The notes under the pieces were generated by a model. It saw nothing but the letters and a program-made list of their open reading frames with translations, did no database searches and was not told where the DNA came from. From DTU015 sp964641455 (GTDB taxonomy: Bacteria; Bacillota; Sulfobacillia; Fermentithermobacillales; Fermentithermobacillaceae), in contig CAZXLH010000006.1 of assembly GCA_964641455.1 (NCBI GenBank), positions 5,785 to 69,784 of the forward strand: a stretch of DNA of 64,000 nt. The letters run 5' to 3'. Below, in pieces: positions 17,438 through 24,814 of the stretch (its first letter is position 1; each line of letters begins with the position of its first letter). The position numbers and the translations under genes are program-made.

Positions 17438-18388
17438 ATGAAGTACTCTAATCTGGGAAACACCGGGCTTGAAGTGTCGGTTTTTTGTATGGGATCCCTT
17501 GCAATGGGGCCTGCTCAGTATAACTTGGCCGGTGAGGAGAGTCAGCGTCTCTTGAAATATGCGGTTTCGAGAGGCATTAATTTTTTTGACACAAGTGAGT
17601 TTTACGGAATGTATCCCGGTTTTCGTTGCCTAAGCGACGAATCTGATATTGTGATATCTTCAAGAAGTTATGCAGCCTCTCGGAATGAGATGAAAGTAAG
17701 CCTTGAAAAGGCCAGAAAAGAGATGCAAAGAGACAGAATTGAGATTTTTGGGCTGCATGAACAAGAATCAGGGCTTACCCTAAAAGGCCATAGGCAGGCT
17801 CTTGAGTACCTTGCAGATTCACGGGAAAAAGGATTGATTGATGCTGTATCGATATCGACTCATCACGTAGCGTGTGTCAGATCCGCAGCCATGCTACCTG
17901 AGGTGGATGTGATTTTTGCCATACTAAACATAGACGGGCTTGGCATTGCCGATGGTTCAAGAGCGGACATGGAAAAGGCTCTTGCATTTGCTCAATATAT
18001 GGGCAAAGGAATATACATAATGAAGGCTCTGGGAGGAGGCCACCTCTTTCGCAAGAGTTATGAAGCTTTTTGCTACGCAAGGGACTTTCCTTACAAACAC
18101 AGCGTGTGCGTTGGAGTCAAGAACAAGGCCGAACTGGATTTTGCAGCTAAGGTTCTAAGTTCGGATATTTCTGCTGAGGAAAGGGAAACACTGGAATCAG
18201 TCATTGGGACAACAGAGAAACGATTGATGGTTGAAGATTGGTGCCAGGGATGTGGCAGATGTGAGGAGAAATGTGGGTTTGGCGCAATAACCGTTTCAGG
18301 TGGCCAGGCCACGGTGGATCACTCTAAGTGCATGTTGTGTGGATACTGCGCCAGAGTTTGCCCACATTTTTGCATTAAGGTTGTGTAA
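17438..18388 (+). CDS. Aldo/keto reductase-ferredoxin fusion, paralogue with altered catalytic Lys
   Basis: 316-residue AKR barrel with two C-terminal [4Fe-4S] motifs, CQGCGRCEEKCG and CMLCGYCARVCP, collinear with the protein at 2222-3178. Asp51, Tyr56 and His107 of the AKR tetrad are kept, but the position of the catalytic Lys is Arg76 (VISSRSYAAS against VIATKSAAS in the paralogue). The first cysteine set ends CEEKCGFG, without the Pro usual after the fourth Cys. The ATG start has a weak ribosome site (GGTGAT). Function is unknown; loss of the Lys suggests changed chemistry or a structural role. Confidence 0.85.
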   Translation: MKYSNLGNTGLEVSVFCMGSLAMGPAQYNLAGEESQRLLKYAVSRGINFFDTSEFYGMYPGFRCLSDESDIVISSRSYAASRNEMKVSLEKARKEMQRDRIEIFGLHEQESGLTLKGHRQALEYLADSREKGLIDAVSISTHHVACVRSAAMLPEVDVIFAILNIDGLGIADGSRADMEKALAFAQYMGKGIYIMKALGGGHLFRKSYEAFCYARDFPYKHSVCVGVKNKAELDFAAKVLSSDISAEERETLESVIGTTEKRLMVEDWCQGCGRCEEKCGFGAITVSGGQATVDHSKCMLCGYCARVCPHFCIKVV

Positions 18389-18430
18389 GCAAGAAGGCGG
18401 TGAATCATTCTGGAAACGGGCAAGAACAAC

Positions 18431-19234
18431 ATGCCTAAAGGGCGGCTTATTGGGATAGATTTAGGCCTTAAGCGGGTTGGCGTATCAATTAGCGACGATT
18501 TAGGAATGTTTGCCCACCCTTTAGATACAGTATGTTACTACAATCAATTGCAGGTCTTACAAGAAGTAATAGATCTTGCTACTCAACATAATGCCGTTGG
18601 GTTTGTAGTTGGAATTCCGAAAAACATGGATGGGACGTTAGGCGAGTCGGCCAGGCGATCAGTCCGGTTTGCCAGAAAACTTCAAACGAGAAGCGGCCTG
18701 CCTGTAGTGCTTTGGGATGAGAGATTAACTACTTCCCAAGCGGAGCGGGAAATGATAGGCTTGGGAATGTCAAGACGAAGGCGTCGATTATCGATTGATG
18801 AGGCGGCTTCGGTGCTGATTCTCGAAAACTATCTGCGTCGTGTATCAAATGCGCGGCACAGACCGAAAGGCAGTGAGGACGTGAACAATCGAGATGATGG
18901 GAAACCCAGAAACTTCGATGAGGAAGACATGATTGACGATGATGTGGTTGTTTTGTCTGACGAAGACGGAAAGGAAGCCAGGTTTAAGATTCTAATAGAC
19001 GACCTGTTTGTAGAAGAGAGGCAGTATGTAGTGCTTATGCCTGTTAACGATGAGGCTAATCTTGAGCCTGAATTAGTAATTCTGCGCGTAGAAGAATTAG
19101 GTGAAGATGAAGCAACACTGGCCACTATCGACGACGAAGACGAGTGGGAAGAAGTTCTTGAGGCGCTTGAGCAAATTGAAGACAGTTTTGGAGAATATGA
19201 AATTGAAGTTGAAGACAATGATTCTGAATCTTAG
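18431..19234 (+). CDS. ruvX: RuvX (YqgF-type nuclease) fused to a DUF1292 domain
   Basis: 267-residue frame with two parts. Residues 1 to about 140 are the RNase H-like YqgF/RuvX fold: GIDLGLKRVGVSISD at the start, VVGIPKNMDGTLGE near 60, and WDERLTT near 98, carrying the conserved acids. YqgF proteins act on RNA 3' ends (16S rRNA maturation) or possibly Holliday junctions. An acidic linker then leads to a DUF1292 domain (about 165-262), normally a separate gene (yrzB) right after ruvX. No stop separates them; a GTG at 18881 could start the second part internally. The neighbour mltG follows by 21 nt, the usual order. Confidence 0.9.
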   Translation: MPKGRLIGIDLGLKRVGVSISDDLGMFAHPLDTVCYYNQLQVLQEVIDLATQHNAVGFVVGIPKNMDGTLGESARRSVRFARKLQTRSGLPVVLWDERLTTSQAEREMIGLGMSRRRRRLSIDEAASVLILENYLRRVSNARHRPKGSEDVNNRDDGKPRNFDEEDMIDDDVVVLSDEDGKEARFKILIDDLFVEERQYVVLMPVNDEANLEPELVILRVEELGEDEATLATIDDEDEWEEVLEALEQIEDSFGEYEIEVEDNDSES

Positions 19235-19255
19235 CTAGCAAGGGCATGATTTGAG

Positions 19256-20296
19256 TTGAAATCCGGAGGAAGCGGGCATAAATCAAGACAAAAGATAAAA
19301 GGCATTGCAGTGGGGCTGTTGATGCTTCTCTGTTTGGTAGGGGTTTGCCTATTTGTGTTTTTGAGTTCGTGCCCTCTTCCAGATAATTCGGACCCGTTGA
19401 CCGTAGTGATTGAGCCAGGCGCATCAACCAGGGACATATCAAGAGTTTTGTACGAAGCTCAAATAATCAGAAGCCAATCCCTGTTTAGAATTGTGTCTCG
19501 TGTACTTCAAGCTGATGGCCAAATGAAGGCCGGAGAGTATCGTTTTGGGCCAGGCATATTTGTTTGGGATACCATTTCAAAACTGGTAGAAGGCAGAGTT
19601 GTACATTACCCGCTTACTGTGAGGGAAGGGCTGTCTGTAGAGGAAATAGCTGACCTTGTTGAACAAAGCGGGTTTGGAGACAAACAAAGATTCTTGGAAA
19701 TTGCCAAGAATCCTGACCTGATGGTTTCGTTGGTATCGCCGGGCGAACTTGAAAACACAATATACCCTGTAGAAGGTTATCTTTTTCCCGATACGTACAA
19801 CGTATGGAGGGGCATAACAGAAGAGCAACTTATTTCCATGATGCTGGGCCGGTTTACACAGGTCTTTACTGAGGAACTTCGAGACAAAGCTGAGGACATT
19901 GGCCTTTCAGTGCATCAGGTTGCAACTATCGCTTCGCTTGTCGAAAAAGAGGCTGTGGTAGACGATGAGAGGCCGGTAATTGCAGCGGTGTACTGCAATC
20001 GAATTAAGATTGGTATGAAATTGGATGCCGACCCTACCGTACTTTACGCATTAGGAAGATTTAACGGAACTTTGTTATGGAAAGAACTTGAAGTTGACTC
20101 TCCTTACAACACTTATAAATATCCCGGATTTCCTCCGGGGCCTATATCAAATTTCGGCAAGTCATCGTTAGAAGCGGTATTAGCCCCTGCTAATGCAGAT
20201 TACCTCTATTTTGTATCTAAGAATGACGGAACCCACGCTTTTTCCCGTACACTTTCGGAACACAACAGAAATGTAGTTTTGTATCAAGGAAATTGA
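19256..20296 (+). CDS. mltG: Endolytic murein transglycosylase
   Basis: Membrane-anchored lytic transglycosylase that cuts nascent peptidoglycan and is thought to set glycan strand length. Its 346 residues have an N-terminal anchor (about 15-37), a LysM-like region (YPLTVREGLSVEEIADLV, about 121) and the YceG domain with catalytic Glu in ATIASLVEKEA and the downstream NRIKIGMKLDADPTVLYALG signature. The C-terminal block has the usual SPYNTYKYPGFPPGPISNFG. The start is a TTG at 19256 after AAGGGC. Position after ruvX-DUF1292 matches the common Bacillota order. Confidence 0.96.
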   Translation: MKSGGSGHKSRQKIKGIAVGLLMLLCLVGVCLFVFLSSCPLPDNSDPLTVVIEPGASTRDISRVLYEAQIIRSQSLFRIVSRVLQADGQMKAGEYRFGPGIFVWDTISKLVEGRVVHYPLTVREGLSVEEIADLVEQSGFGDKQRFLEIAKNPDLMVSLVSPGELENTIYPVEGYLFPDTYNVWRGITEEQLISMMLGRFTQVFTEELRDKAEDIGLSVHQVATIASLVEKEAVVDDERPVIAAVYCNRIKIGMKLDADPTVLYALGRFNGTLLWKELEVDSPYNTYKYPGFPPGPISNFGKSSLEAVLAPANADYLYFVSKNDGTHAFSRTLSEHNRNVVLYQGN

Positions 20297-20379
20297 CTGA
20301 TTTGAAATCCTCTGAATAATTCTACTGCCTTTTCAGGAACTCTAAGAAAAACAACTTCAGAGTTACTGGAGAGATGGCA

Positions 20380-20877
20380 ATGTCAGCAAAAGAGATCTTA
20401 TCTAAATGTTTATCAGCAGCAGTAATTGTAAGTTTTTCGGTTCTTTGCAGTTTGATTTTAAGAGCTGATACTCCACAGTGTCTTGCAGCCCCTCCTTGGG
20501 CTTTGGCAGCTCCACAAAGTTGGTGGGACGAAGTAAACCTGATTTCCCGCTTAATTATGGGAGAGGCCACCAGTGAACCTCTGGCAGGGCAAGTAGGAGT
20601 GGGAGCCGTGATACTTAACCGGGTAAGAAGCCCTGAGTTCCCGAACTCTGTACCCGGTGTAATTTATGACCCGTGGGCGTTTGAATCAGTGGAAAACGGG
20701 CTTATATGGACACGAGAACCATCGGCCGCAGAAGTAAGGGCCGCTGAGCTTGCCTTAAACGGGTGGGACCCTACTTATGGAGCGCTTTTCTTCTGGAATC
20801 CTTCGAAACCGGTTAGTCCATGGATATGGTCACGGTTAATAATCGCCCAAATCGGTTCCCATGTTTTTGGCCGGTAG
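20380..20877 (+). CDS. SleB/CwlJ-type cell wall hydrolase (spore cortex-lytic)
   Basis: Exported hydrolase of 165 residues. A signal peptide-like segment (about 9-30) precedes a Hydrolase_2 domain with the catalytic Glu in LIMGEATSEP, then GQVGVGAVILNRV, GVIYDPWAFES and a C-terminal W/G-rich part. SleB-type lytic transglycosylases digest spore cortex at germination; this one lacks the N-terminal peptidoglycan-binding domain of full SleB. Pairing with ypeB, 34 nt downstream, strongly supports a role in cortex lysis, because YpeB is needed for SleB stability in Bacillus. ATG 20380 is chosen over ATG 20374 because GGAGAG lies 6-8 nt upstream of it. Confidence 0.88.
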   Translation: MSAKEILSKCLSAAVIVSFSVLCSLILRADTPQCLAAPPWALAAPQSWWDEVNLISRLIMGEATSEPLAGQVGVGAVILNRVRSPEFPNSVPGVIYDPWAFESVENGLIWTREPSAAEVRAAELALNGWDPTYGALFFWNPSKPVSPWIWSRLIIAQIGSHVFGR

Positions 20878-20911
20878 ATTCAGGGAATATCTAAGAGGAG
20901 GGTGATCTGTT

Positions 20912-22309
20912 GTGGGACGGAAATGGGATAAGACTGTACTTTGGGCGTCTATAGCAGTTGCTGTCGTTGCCCTTATTTTCGGAGCAGCTCAGTACAAACA
21001 AGCCAACCAACTCAGATTGCGAGGTGAAGCGGCCCGACAGAGGGCAGTGTTTAGCCTGATTTCTCACGTTGAAAACATGGAAGGCAACCTTTCCAAGGCC
21101 AGAGTTTCTTCTACTCCGGCTCAACGCAGCACTTTTTTGACTGCTTGCTGGTCTCATGCCCAGGCTGCCCAGGAAAACATATCTTTGATGGGCATTACAA
21201 CAGTAGATCTTTCGGGAATGCAGAAGTTTGTGGCTCAAACCGGAGATTATTGCATGGTTTTGTCTCAGAAACTTGCCAGGGGCGATACTGTGACTGATTC
21301 CGAATGGCAAGAACTTGCCACTCGCGAAGCTGCGGTAAAAGATCTGGCCAGGGCCCTCTCAGAAACCGGAATGAGCGCTTTTTCAACGAGAGGCCCAAAG
21401 GCAGGCATACAGTTATTTATATCCAATTTGACGAACTTTGGTATTACGTCTGCCGGCGATGATGCCTGGTTGAGAGGGTTTTCGGAAATCGATAGCCTCA
21501 TACAAAGCGTTCCGTCTCCGGCTTACGACGGGCCCTTTTCTGATCGTACCCTTGCTTCAAGATCACTGGCAAATCCCGGGCCTGAGATCTCCCAAGAAGA
21601 TGCCGGAAACAAAGCGTTTGAATTCTTGGGTTCCAAAGATGAGTACAGCTCAGTTCGAATTGAAAATGTTGGAGGAACTATCCCTGCTTTCCTGGTCACC
21701 GGGAAAAGAGAGGATGGAAGTGAAGTTTCAGTTTCGGTTGGAAAAGCAGGAGGCGCCGTGCTCTGGAGCATGGACCAGAAAATGAGAGGTACCGCTCAGC
21801 TCGATGTAGACGCTGCGAGAACTGCGGCTGAAAGGTTCTTAAGAGAAAAGGGCTTCGAATCTTTCATAGAGACCGGATGGAGAAAACCAGGCCGCCAAGC
21901 CGGCCGGGTTGTGTTTACGTTTGTGAAAACCACCGGTATGATTATCGATTCGAAACAAGTTCCAGTGGTATTGTATCCTGACATGATCAAAGTAGAAGTA
22001 GCTCTTGATACAGGCGACATAATTGGATTCGATGCAACGGCTTATCTGACAAACCACATGCCCAGGCAGCTCAAGACCCCTCTTGTTTCGATGAGTGAAG
22101 CCCGAAATATGCTCAAGCCGGATTTGAACGTAGTTGGGCAACCCAGGTTGACTGTCATTCCCTTGGTTTCCGCAAGGGAGATTATGGCCTGGGAATTTCA
22201 AGTGACTCATCAAGAGGACACTTATCTTATCTACATAAACGCTATGACGGGCAAAGAAGAAATGGTGCTTCAGATGATAAAAGACGAAACCGGTTCTCTG
22301 ACAATCTAA
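20912..22309 (+). CDS. ypeB: Spore germination protein YpeB
   Basis: Membrane-anchored partner of SleB, located in the spore inner membrane and cortex. It has 465 residues. One N-terminal helix (about 10-28) precedes a long helical region, the family signature PSPAYDGPFSDR near 208, and PepSY-like repeats in the C-terminal half (AGNKAFEFLG, ARTAAERFLREKGF, SEARNMLKP). The GTG start at 20912 follows GAGGAGGGTGATC. The gene is directly downstream of the SleB-type hydrolase, so the pair is almost certainly one forespore-expressed operon, although I could not identify a convincing SigG promoter. Confidence 0.95.
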   Translation: MGRKWDKTVLWASIAVAVVALIFGAAQYKQANQLRLRGEAARQRAVFSLISHVENMEGNLSKARVSSTPAQRSTFLTACWSHAQAAQENISLMGITTVDLSGMQKFVAQTGDYCMVLSQKLARGDTVTDSEWQELATREAAVKDLARALSETGMSAFSTRGPKAGIQLFISNLTNFGITSAGDDAWLRGFSEIDSLIQSVPSPAYDGPFSDRTLASRSLANPGPEISQEDAGNKAFEFLGSKDEYSSVRIENVGGTIPAFLVTGKREDGSEVSVSVGKAGGAVLWSMDQKMRGTAQLDVDAARTAAERFLREKGFESFIETGWRKPGRQAGRVVFTFVKTTGMIIDSKQVPVVLYPDMIKVEVALDTGDIIGFDATAYLTNHMPRQLKTPLVSMSEARNMLKPDLNVVGQPRLTVIPLVSAREIMAWEFQVTHQEDTYLIYINAMTGKEEMVLQMIKDETGSLTI

Positions 22310-22383
22310 AGTCCGGGCTACAAGAATACTGAGAACTTTCTAGAGGAATCATATTGACGGTCCTTGAAAGGAGGTGATGGTTT

Positions 22384-22566
22384 TTGGCGCTTACTCAAAC
22401 TGAAAGCTGGTATCTTACTGAATCAATTAAGGGAGAAACCCTAATGTGCCAGAAACTGGCTAACTACCTCGAACAAGTGCAGGACCCTGAGCTAAGGCGA
22501 ATAGTCTTAGACTTACAAAGGACGGGTCAGCAGCGTGTAGATATGCTTACCGGCCATATAAGTTAG
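22384..22566 (+). CDS. Small CotF-like spore coat protein
   Basis: 60-residue protein, all helical in appearance, with LTESIKGETLMCQKLANYLE and DPELRRIVLDLQ, a pattern seen in short CotF/DUF-type coat proteins of Clostridia. The TTG start at 22384 is supported by the exceptionally strong AAAGGAGGTGATGG just upstream. It lies between ypeB and the larger CotF-like gene, 25 nt before the latter, so it belongs to the sporulation cluster. Family assignment is by pattern and context, not by a decisive motif. Confidence 0.72.
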   Translation: MALTQTESWYLTESIKGETLMCQKLANYLEQVQDPELRRIVLDLQRTGQQRVDMLTGHIS

Positions 22567-22591
22567 GTAATGCAAAGGAGGAAAGGGTGTA

Positions 22592-23634
22592 GTGTCTCAG
22601 ACGTTTGGAACCGGCCGTGAGCCGGGAGTGCTTACAGACAGGGAAATTGCAGAAGACATCTTGACGAGCCAGAAATACATATCAAACTACTACTATGCTC
22701 CTGCAATATTGGAATCAAGCAATCCCAACCTTAGAAGCACGTTTGAACGAGCTCACAGCAATACACAATCACAAGCAAAACAGGTATTTGATTATTTAAA
22801 TGCCAAAGGTTGGTATAAACCCAGGCAAGCTGATGCTCAGGCTGTTAACGATTTGAGAAATGCAGCACAACAGTCAAAACAGGTCTTTTCATCAATTACC
22901 GATACTAGGGAAATTTCCGATACAGGAGGTAAAAGCAGAGTGATAAGTGGTCAAAACATTTATTCACCGGAAAGCACGTCTTCTAATCTGCCAGGAAGCG
23001 GATGGCAGTCACAATCACAGTCTCAGCCGTATCAAACAACAAGTGGATGGCAATCACAGCCCCAGCCATTTCAAACAGGCACAGGGTGGCAGCCAACGTA
23101 CAGCCAAACTCCACAGTGGACCGGCACCCAGGCCGGTGAAGGGCAAAGCGGTATGGGCCCCAGCAGCCTGGCTCAGTGGGCACGGTGGGGTGGTCAGCCA
23201 AGTTGGATGCAAAGTAGCAGTAGGCCGTCAGGTGTTTACGGAAGCCAGGGAACCGGTACTCAAACAACCGGGTATGGAGGATATGGCAGTTACGGAGCAG
23301 GAACCATAACCGGTGGATGGCAATCACAGCCCCAGTCATTTCAAACAGGCACAGGGTGGCAGCCAACGTACAGCCAAACTCCACAGTGGACNNNNNNNNN
23401 NNNNNNNNNNNNNNNNNNNNNNNNNNNNNNNNNNNNNNNNNNNNNNNNNNNNNNNNNNNNNNNNNNNNNNNNNNNNNNNNNNNNNNNNNNNAAACTCCAC
23501 AGTGGACCGGCACCCAGGCCGGTGAAGGGCAAAGCGGTATGGGCCCTAGCAGCCTGGCCCAGTGGGCCCGATGGGGAGGCCAGCCAAGCTGGATGCAGCC
23601 TCAACTTGGAACACGAAGCGGACAATGGGGCTAA
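22592..23634 (+). CDS. CotF-like spore coat protein with Gln/Gly/Trp-rich repeats, interrupted by an assembly gap
   Basis: The N-terminal part (about 1-110) is a CotF-type helical domain (LTDREIAEDILTSQKYISNYY, SQAKQVFDYLNAKGWYKP). After about residue 130 comes a low-complexity region rich in Q, S, G, W and T built from a 90-residue repeat (GWQSQPQ, FQTGTGWQPTYSQTPQW, LAQWARWGGQPSWMQ). The 100-N gap at 23392-23491 falls in the second copy. After the gap the same frame resumes and ends at TAA 23632-23634; translating through 100 N shifts the frame falsely. If the 16 nt shared by the gap edges are merged, the frame is continuous and gives 308 residues. The GTG start has AAAGGAGGAAAGGG upstream. 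A hairpin follows. Confidence 0.85.
23043..23600 (+). repeat. 270-nt in-frame tandem repeat in the coat protein gene
   Basis: The segment beginning at 23043 recurs at 23313 with near identity until the gap, a period of exactly 270 nt (90 codons). The sequence after the gap, from 23492, is a diverged version of the block at 23106-23215. At least two copies exist; more may be collapsed in the gap. Confidence 0.85.
23392..23491. other. Assembly gap (100 N) inside the coat protein repeat
   Basis: Exactly 100 N, a conventional placeholder. The left edge ends and the right edge begins with the same 16 nt, AAACTCCACAGTGGAC, so the contigs may simply overlap there or may flank additional repeat units. 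Confidence 0.95.
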
Positions 23635-23664
23635 TTGGGCGGCTCTTGACCAAATAATGTAAAG

Positions 23665-23690
23665 AAGGGGTAGATATCTACCCCTTTTAG
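23665..23690 (+). terminator. Intrinsic terminator after the coat protein gene
   Basis: AAGGGGTAGAT (23665-23675) and ATCTACCCCTT (23676-23686) form a perfect 22-nt palindrome that ends in TTTT. Being a continuous palindrome it must open a small loop at its centre. It ends 44 nt before the chosen galT start. Confidence 0.75.
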
Positions 23691-23730
23691 TCCCACCGTG
23701 ATGACGTCTTATATTGAAAGGACGATACCT

Positions 23731-24798
23731 TTGCCTGAATTACGCTATGATATTTTATTAGGTAATTACTCCATAATCGCGTCAGAACGGGCAAAAAGGC
23801 CTAATGATTTCAGGTCTGCCCAAGCACACAAACACGACGTAGTCGAATTTGATCCAAATTGCCCTTTTTGCCCTGGTAATGAAGACAAGACTCCTCCGGA
23901 GATTTATGCTTTACGTAATGAAGGCACAGAAAACGGCCCAGGTTGGCGTGTACGAGTAGTTCCAAATAAATTTCCGGCTTTATCCCCAGTGGAAAACAGC
24001 AGCGGTTTTGAACTTGATCGTGTAATGACAGCATCAGAAAATTTGCCTGTAGTCGACGATTTATCAATGTATTGGCAAACACCTGCAGTTGGAGCCCATG
24101 AAGTGGTAATAGAGTCGAGCAAGCATAATGGAACGTTAGGCATGTACGGCGTAGATGAAATGGTAGACATCCTGAAAACTCTTAAGCGCCGTTATAGGAT
24201 TCTTTATGATACAAAAGTGATAAGGTATGTGCAAATTTTTCGGAATTGGGGCCCTGAAGGCGGTGCGTCGCTTACCCATCCCCATTTTCAAATCATTGGG
24301 CTTCCTTTTATACCACCTGAGGTATCTTTAGAGATGTCTCGTTTCAAACAGTATGAGTCTAAAACAGGCCGATGCCTAATGTGCGATTATATTGAACGGG
24401 AATTGGAAAAGGACATGAGAATTGTTGCAACCAACGACGAGTTCGTATCTCTTTGCCCGTTTGCGTCGAGGTATTCGTTTGAAGTATTGATAGTCCCAAG
24501 GAAACATTCGGGGACATTTACTGACCTTAATGATGAGTCAACAAAAAGCCTTTCAGAAATGCTAATCTCAGTGTTTCAGCGCTATGAGGAGATATTTGCC
24601 TCACTTTCCCATAATATAGTATTTCATAGCAGCCCTCCTCGTAGGCGATGGAAAAACATTCCCAACGATCATTGGCATATACATGTTTATCCAAGATTAA
24701 ATGTTGAAGCAGGCTTGGAAAAAGGTGCTGCAGTTTGGATAAACCCCACTCCTCCAGAATTTGCGGCACCTCAATTTACTGAGAAAGGACGAATCTAA
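23731..24798 (+). CDS. galT: Galactose-1-phosphate uridylyltransferase
   Basis: HIT-superfamily enzyme that transfers UMP between UDP-glucose and galactose-1-phosphate, or a closely related hexose-1-phosphate nucleotidyltransferase. Two HIT-like halves are present: zinc-type CPFCPGNE near 50, the active-site THPHFQ near 190, CLMCDYIE near 215, and HWHIHVYPR near 320. The frame is open to GTG 23698, but TTG 23731 is chosen: it gives the typical MPELRYDILLGNYSIIASERAKRP-like beginning and AAAGGA lies 8 nt upstream, whereas 23698 has no ribosome site and hugs the terminator. glgA follows, giving a sugar-nucleotide/glycogen cluster. Confidence 0.9.
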   Translation: MPELRYDILLGNYSIIASERAKRPNDFRSAQAHKHDVVEFDPNCPFCPGNEDKTPPEIYALRNEGTENGPGWRVRVVPNKFPALSPVENSSGFELDRVMTASENLPVVDDLSMYWQTPAVGAHEVVIESSKHNGTLGMYGVDEMVDILKTLKRRYRILYDTKVIRYVQIFRNWGPEGGASLTHPHFQIIGLPFIPPEVSLEMSRFKQYESKTGRCLMCDYIERELEKDMRIVATNDEFVSLCPFASRYSFEVLIVPRKHSGTFTDLNDESTKSLSEMLISVFQRYEEIFASLSHNIVFHSSPPRRRWKNIPNDHWHIHVYPRLNVEAGLEKGAAVWINPTPPEFAAPQFTEKGRI

Positions 24799-24814
24799 AT
24801 TGCTGGATACAGGT

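Noticed and set aside
18829..19218. 129-residue Ser-rich ORF on the minus strand
   Set aside because: It is the antisense of the acidic linker and DUF1292 part of the ruvX fusion; GAA/GAC-rich codons give Ser/Phe-rich reverse frames.
22983..23513. Minus-strand ORF running through the N gap
   Set aside because: It contains 34 undetermined residues and mirrors the coat protein repeat; it is not supported as coding.
23043..23600. Repeat array considered as CRISPR or phage-type repeat
   Set aside because: The period is 270 nt and lies in frame within a coat protein; there are no short direct repeats with spacers.
23698..23730. GTG start for galT
   Set aside because: No ribosome site, and it sits against a terminator hairpin; TTG 23731 has a ribosome site and the family N-terminus.
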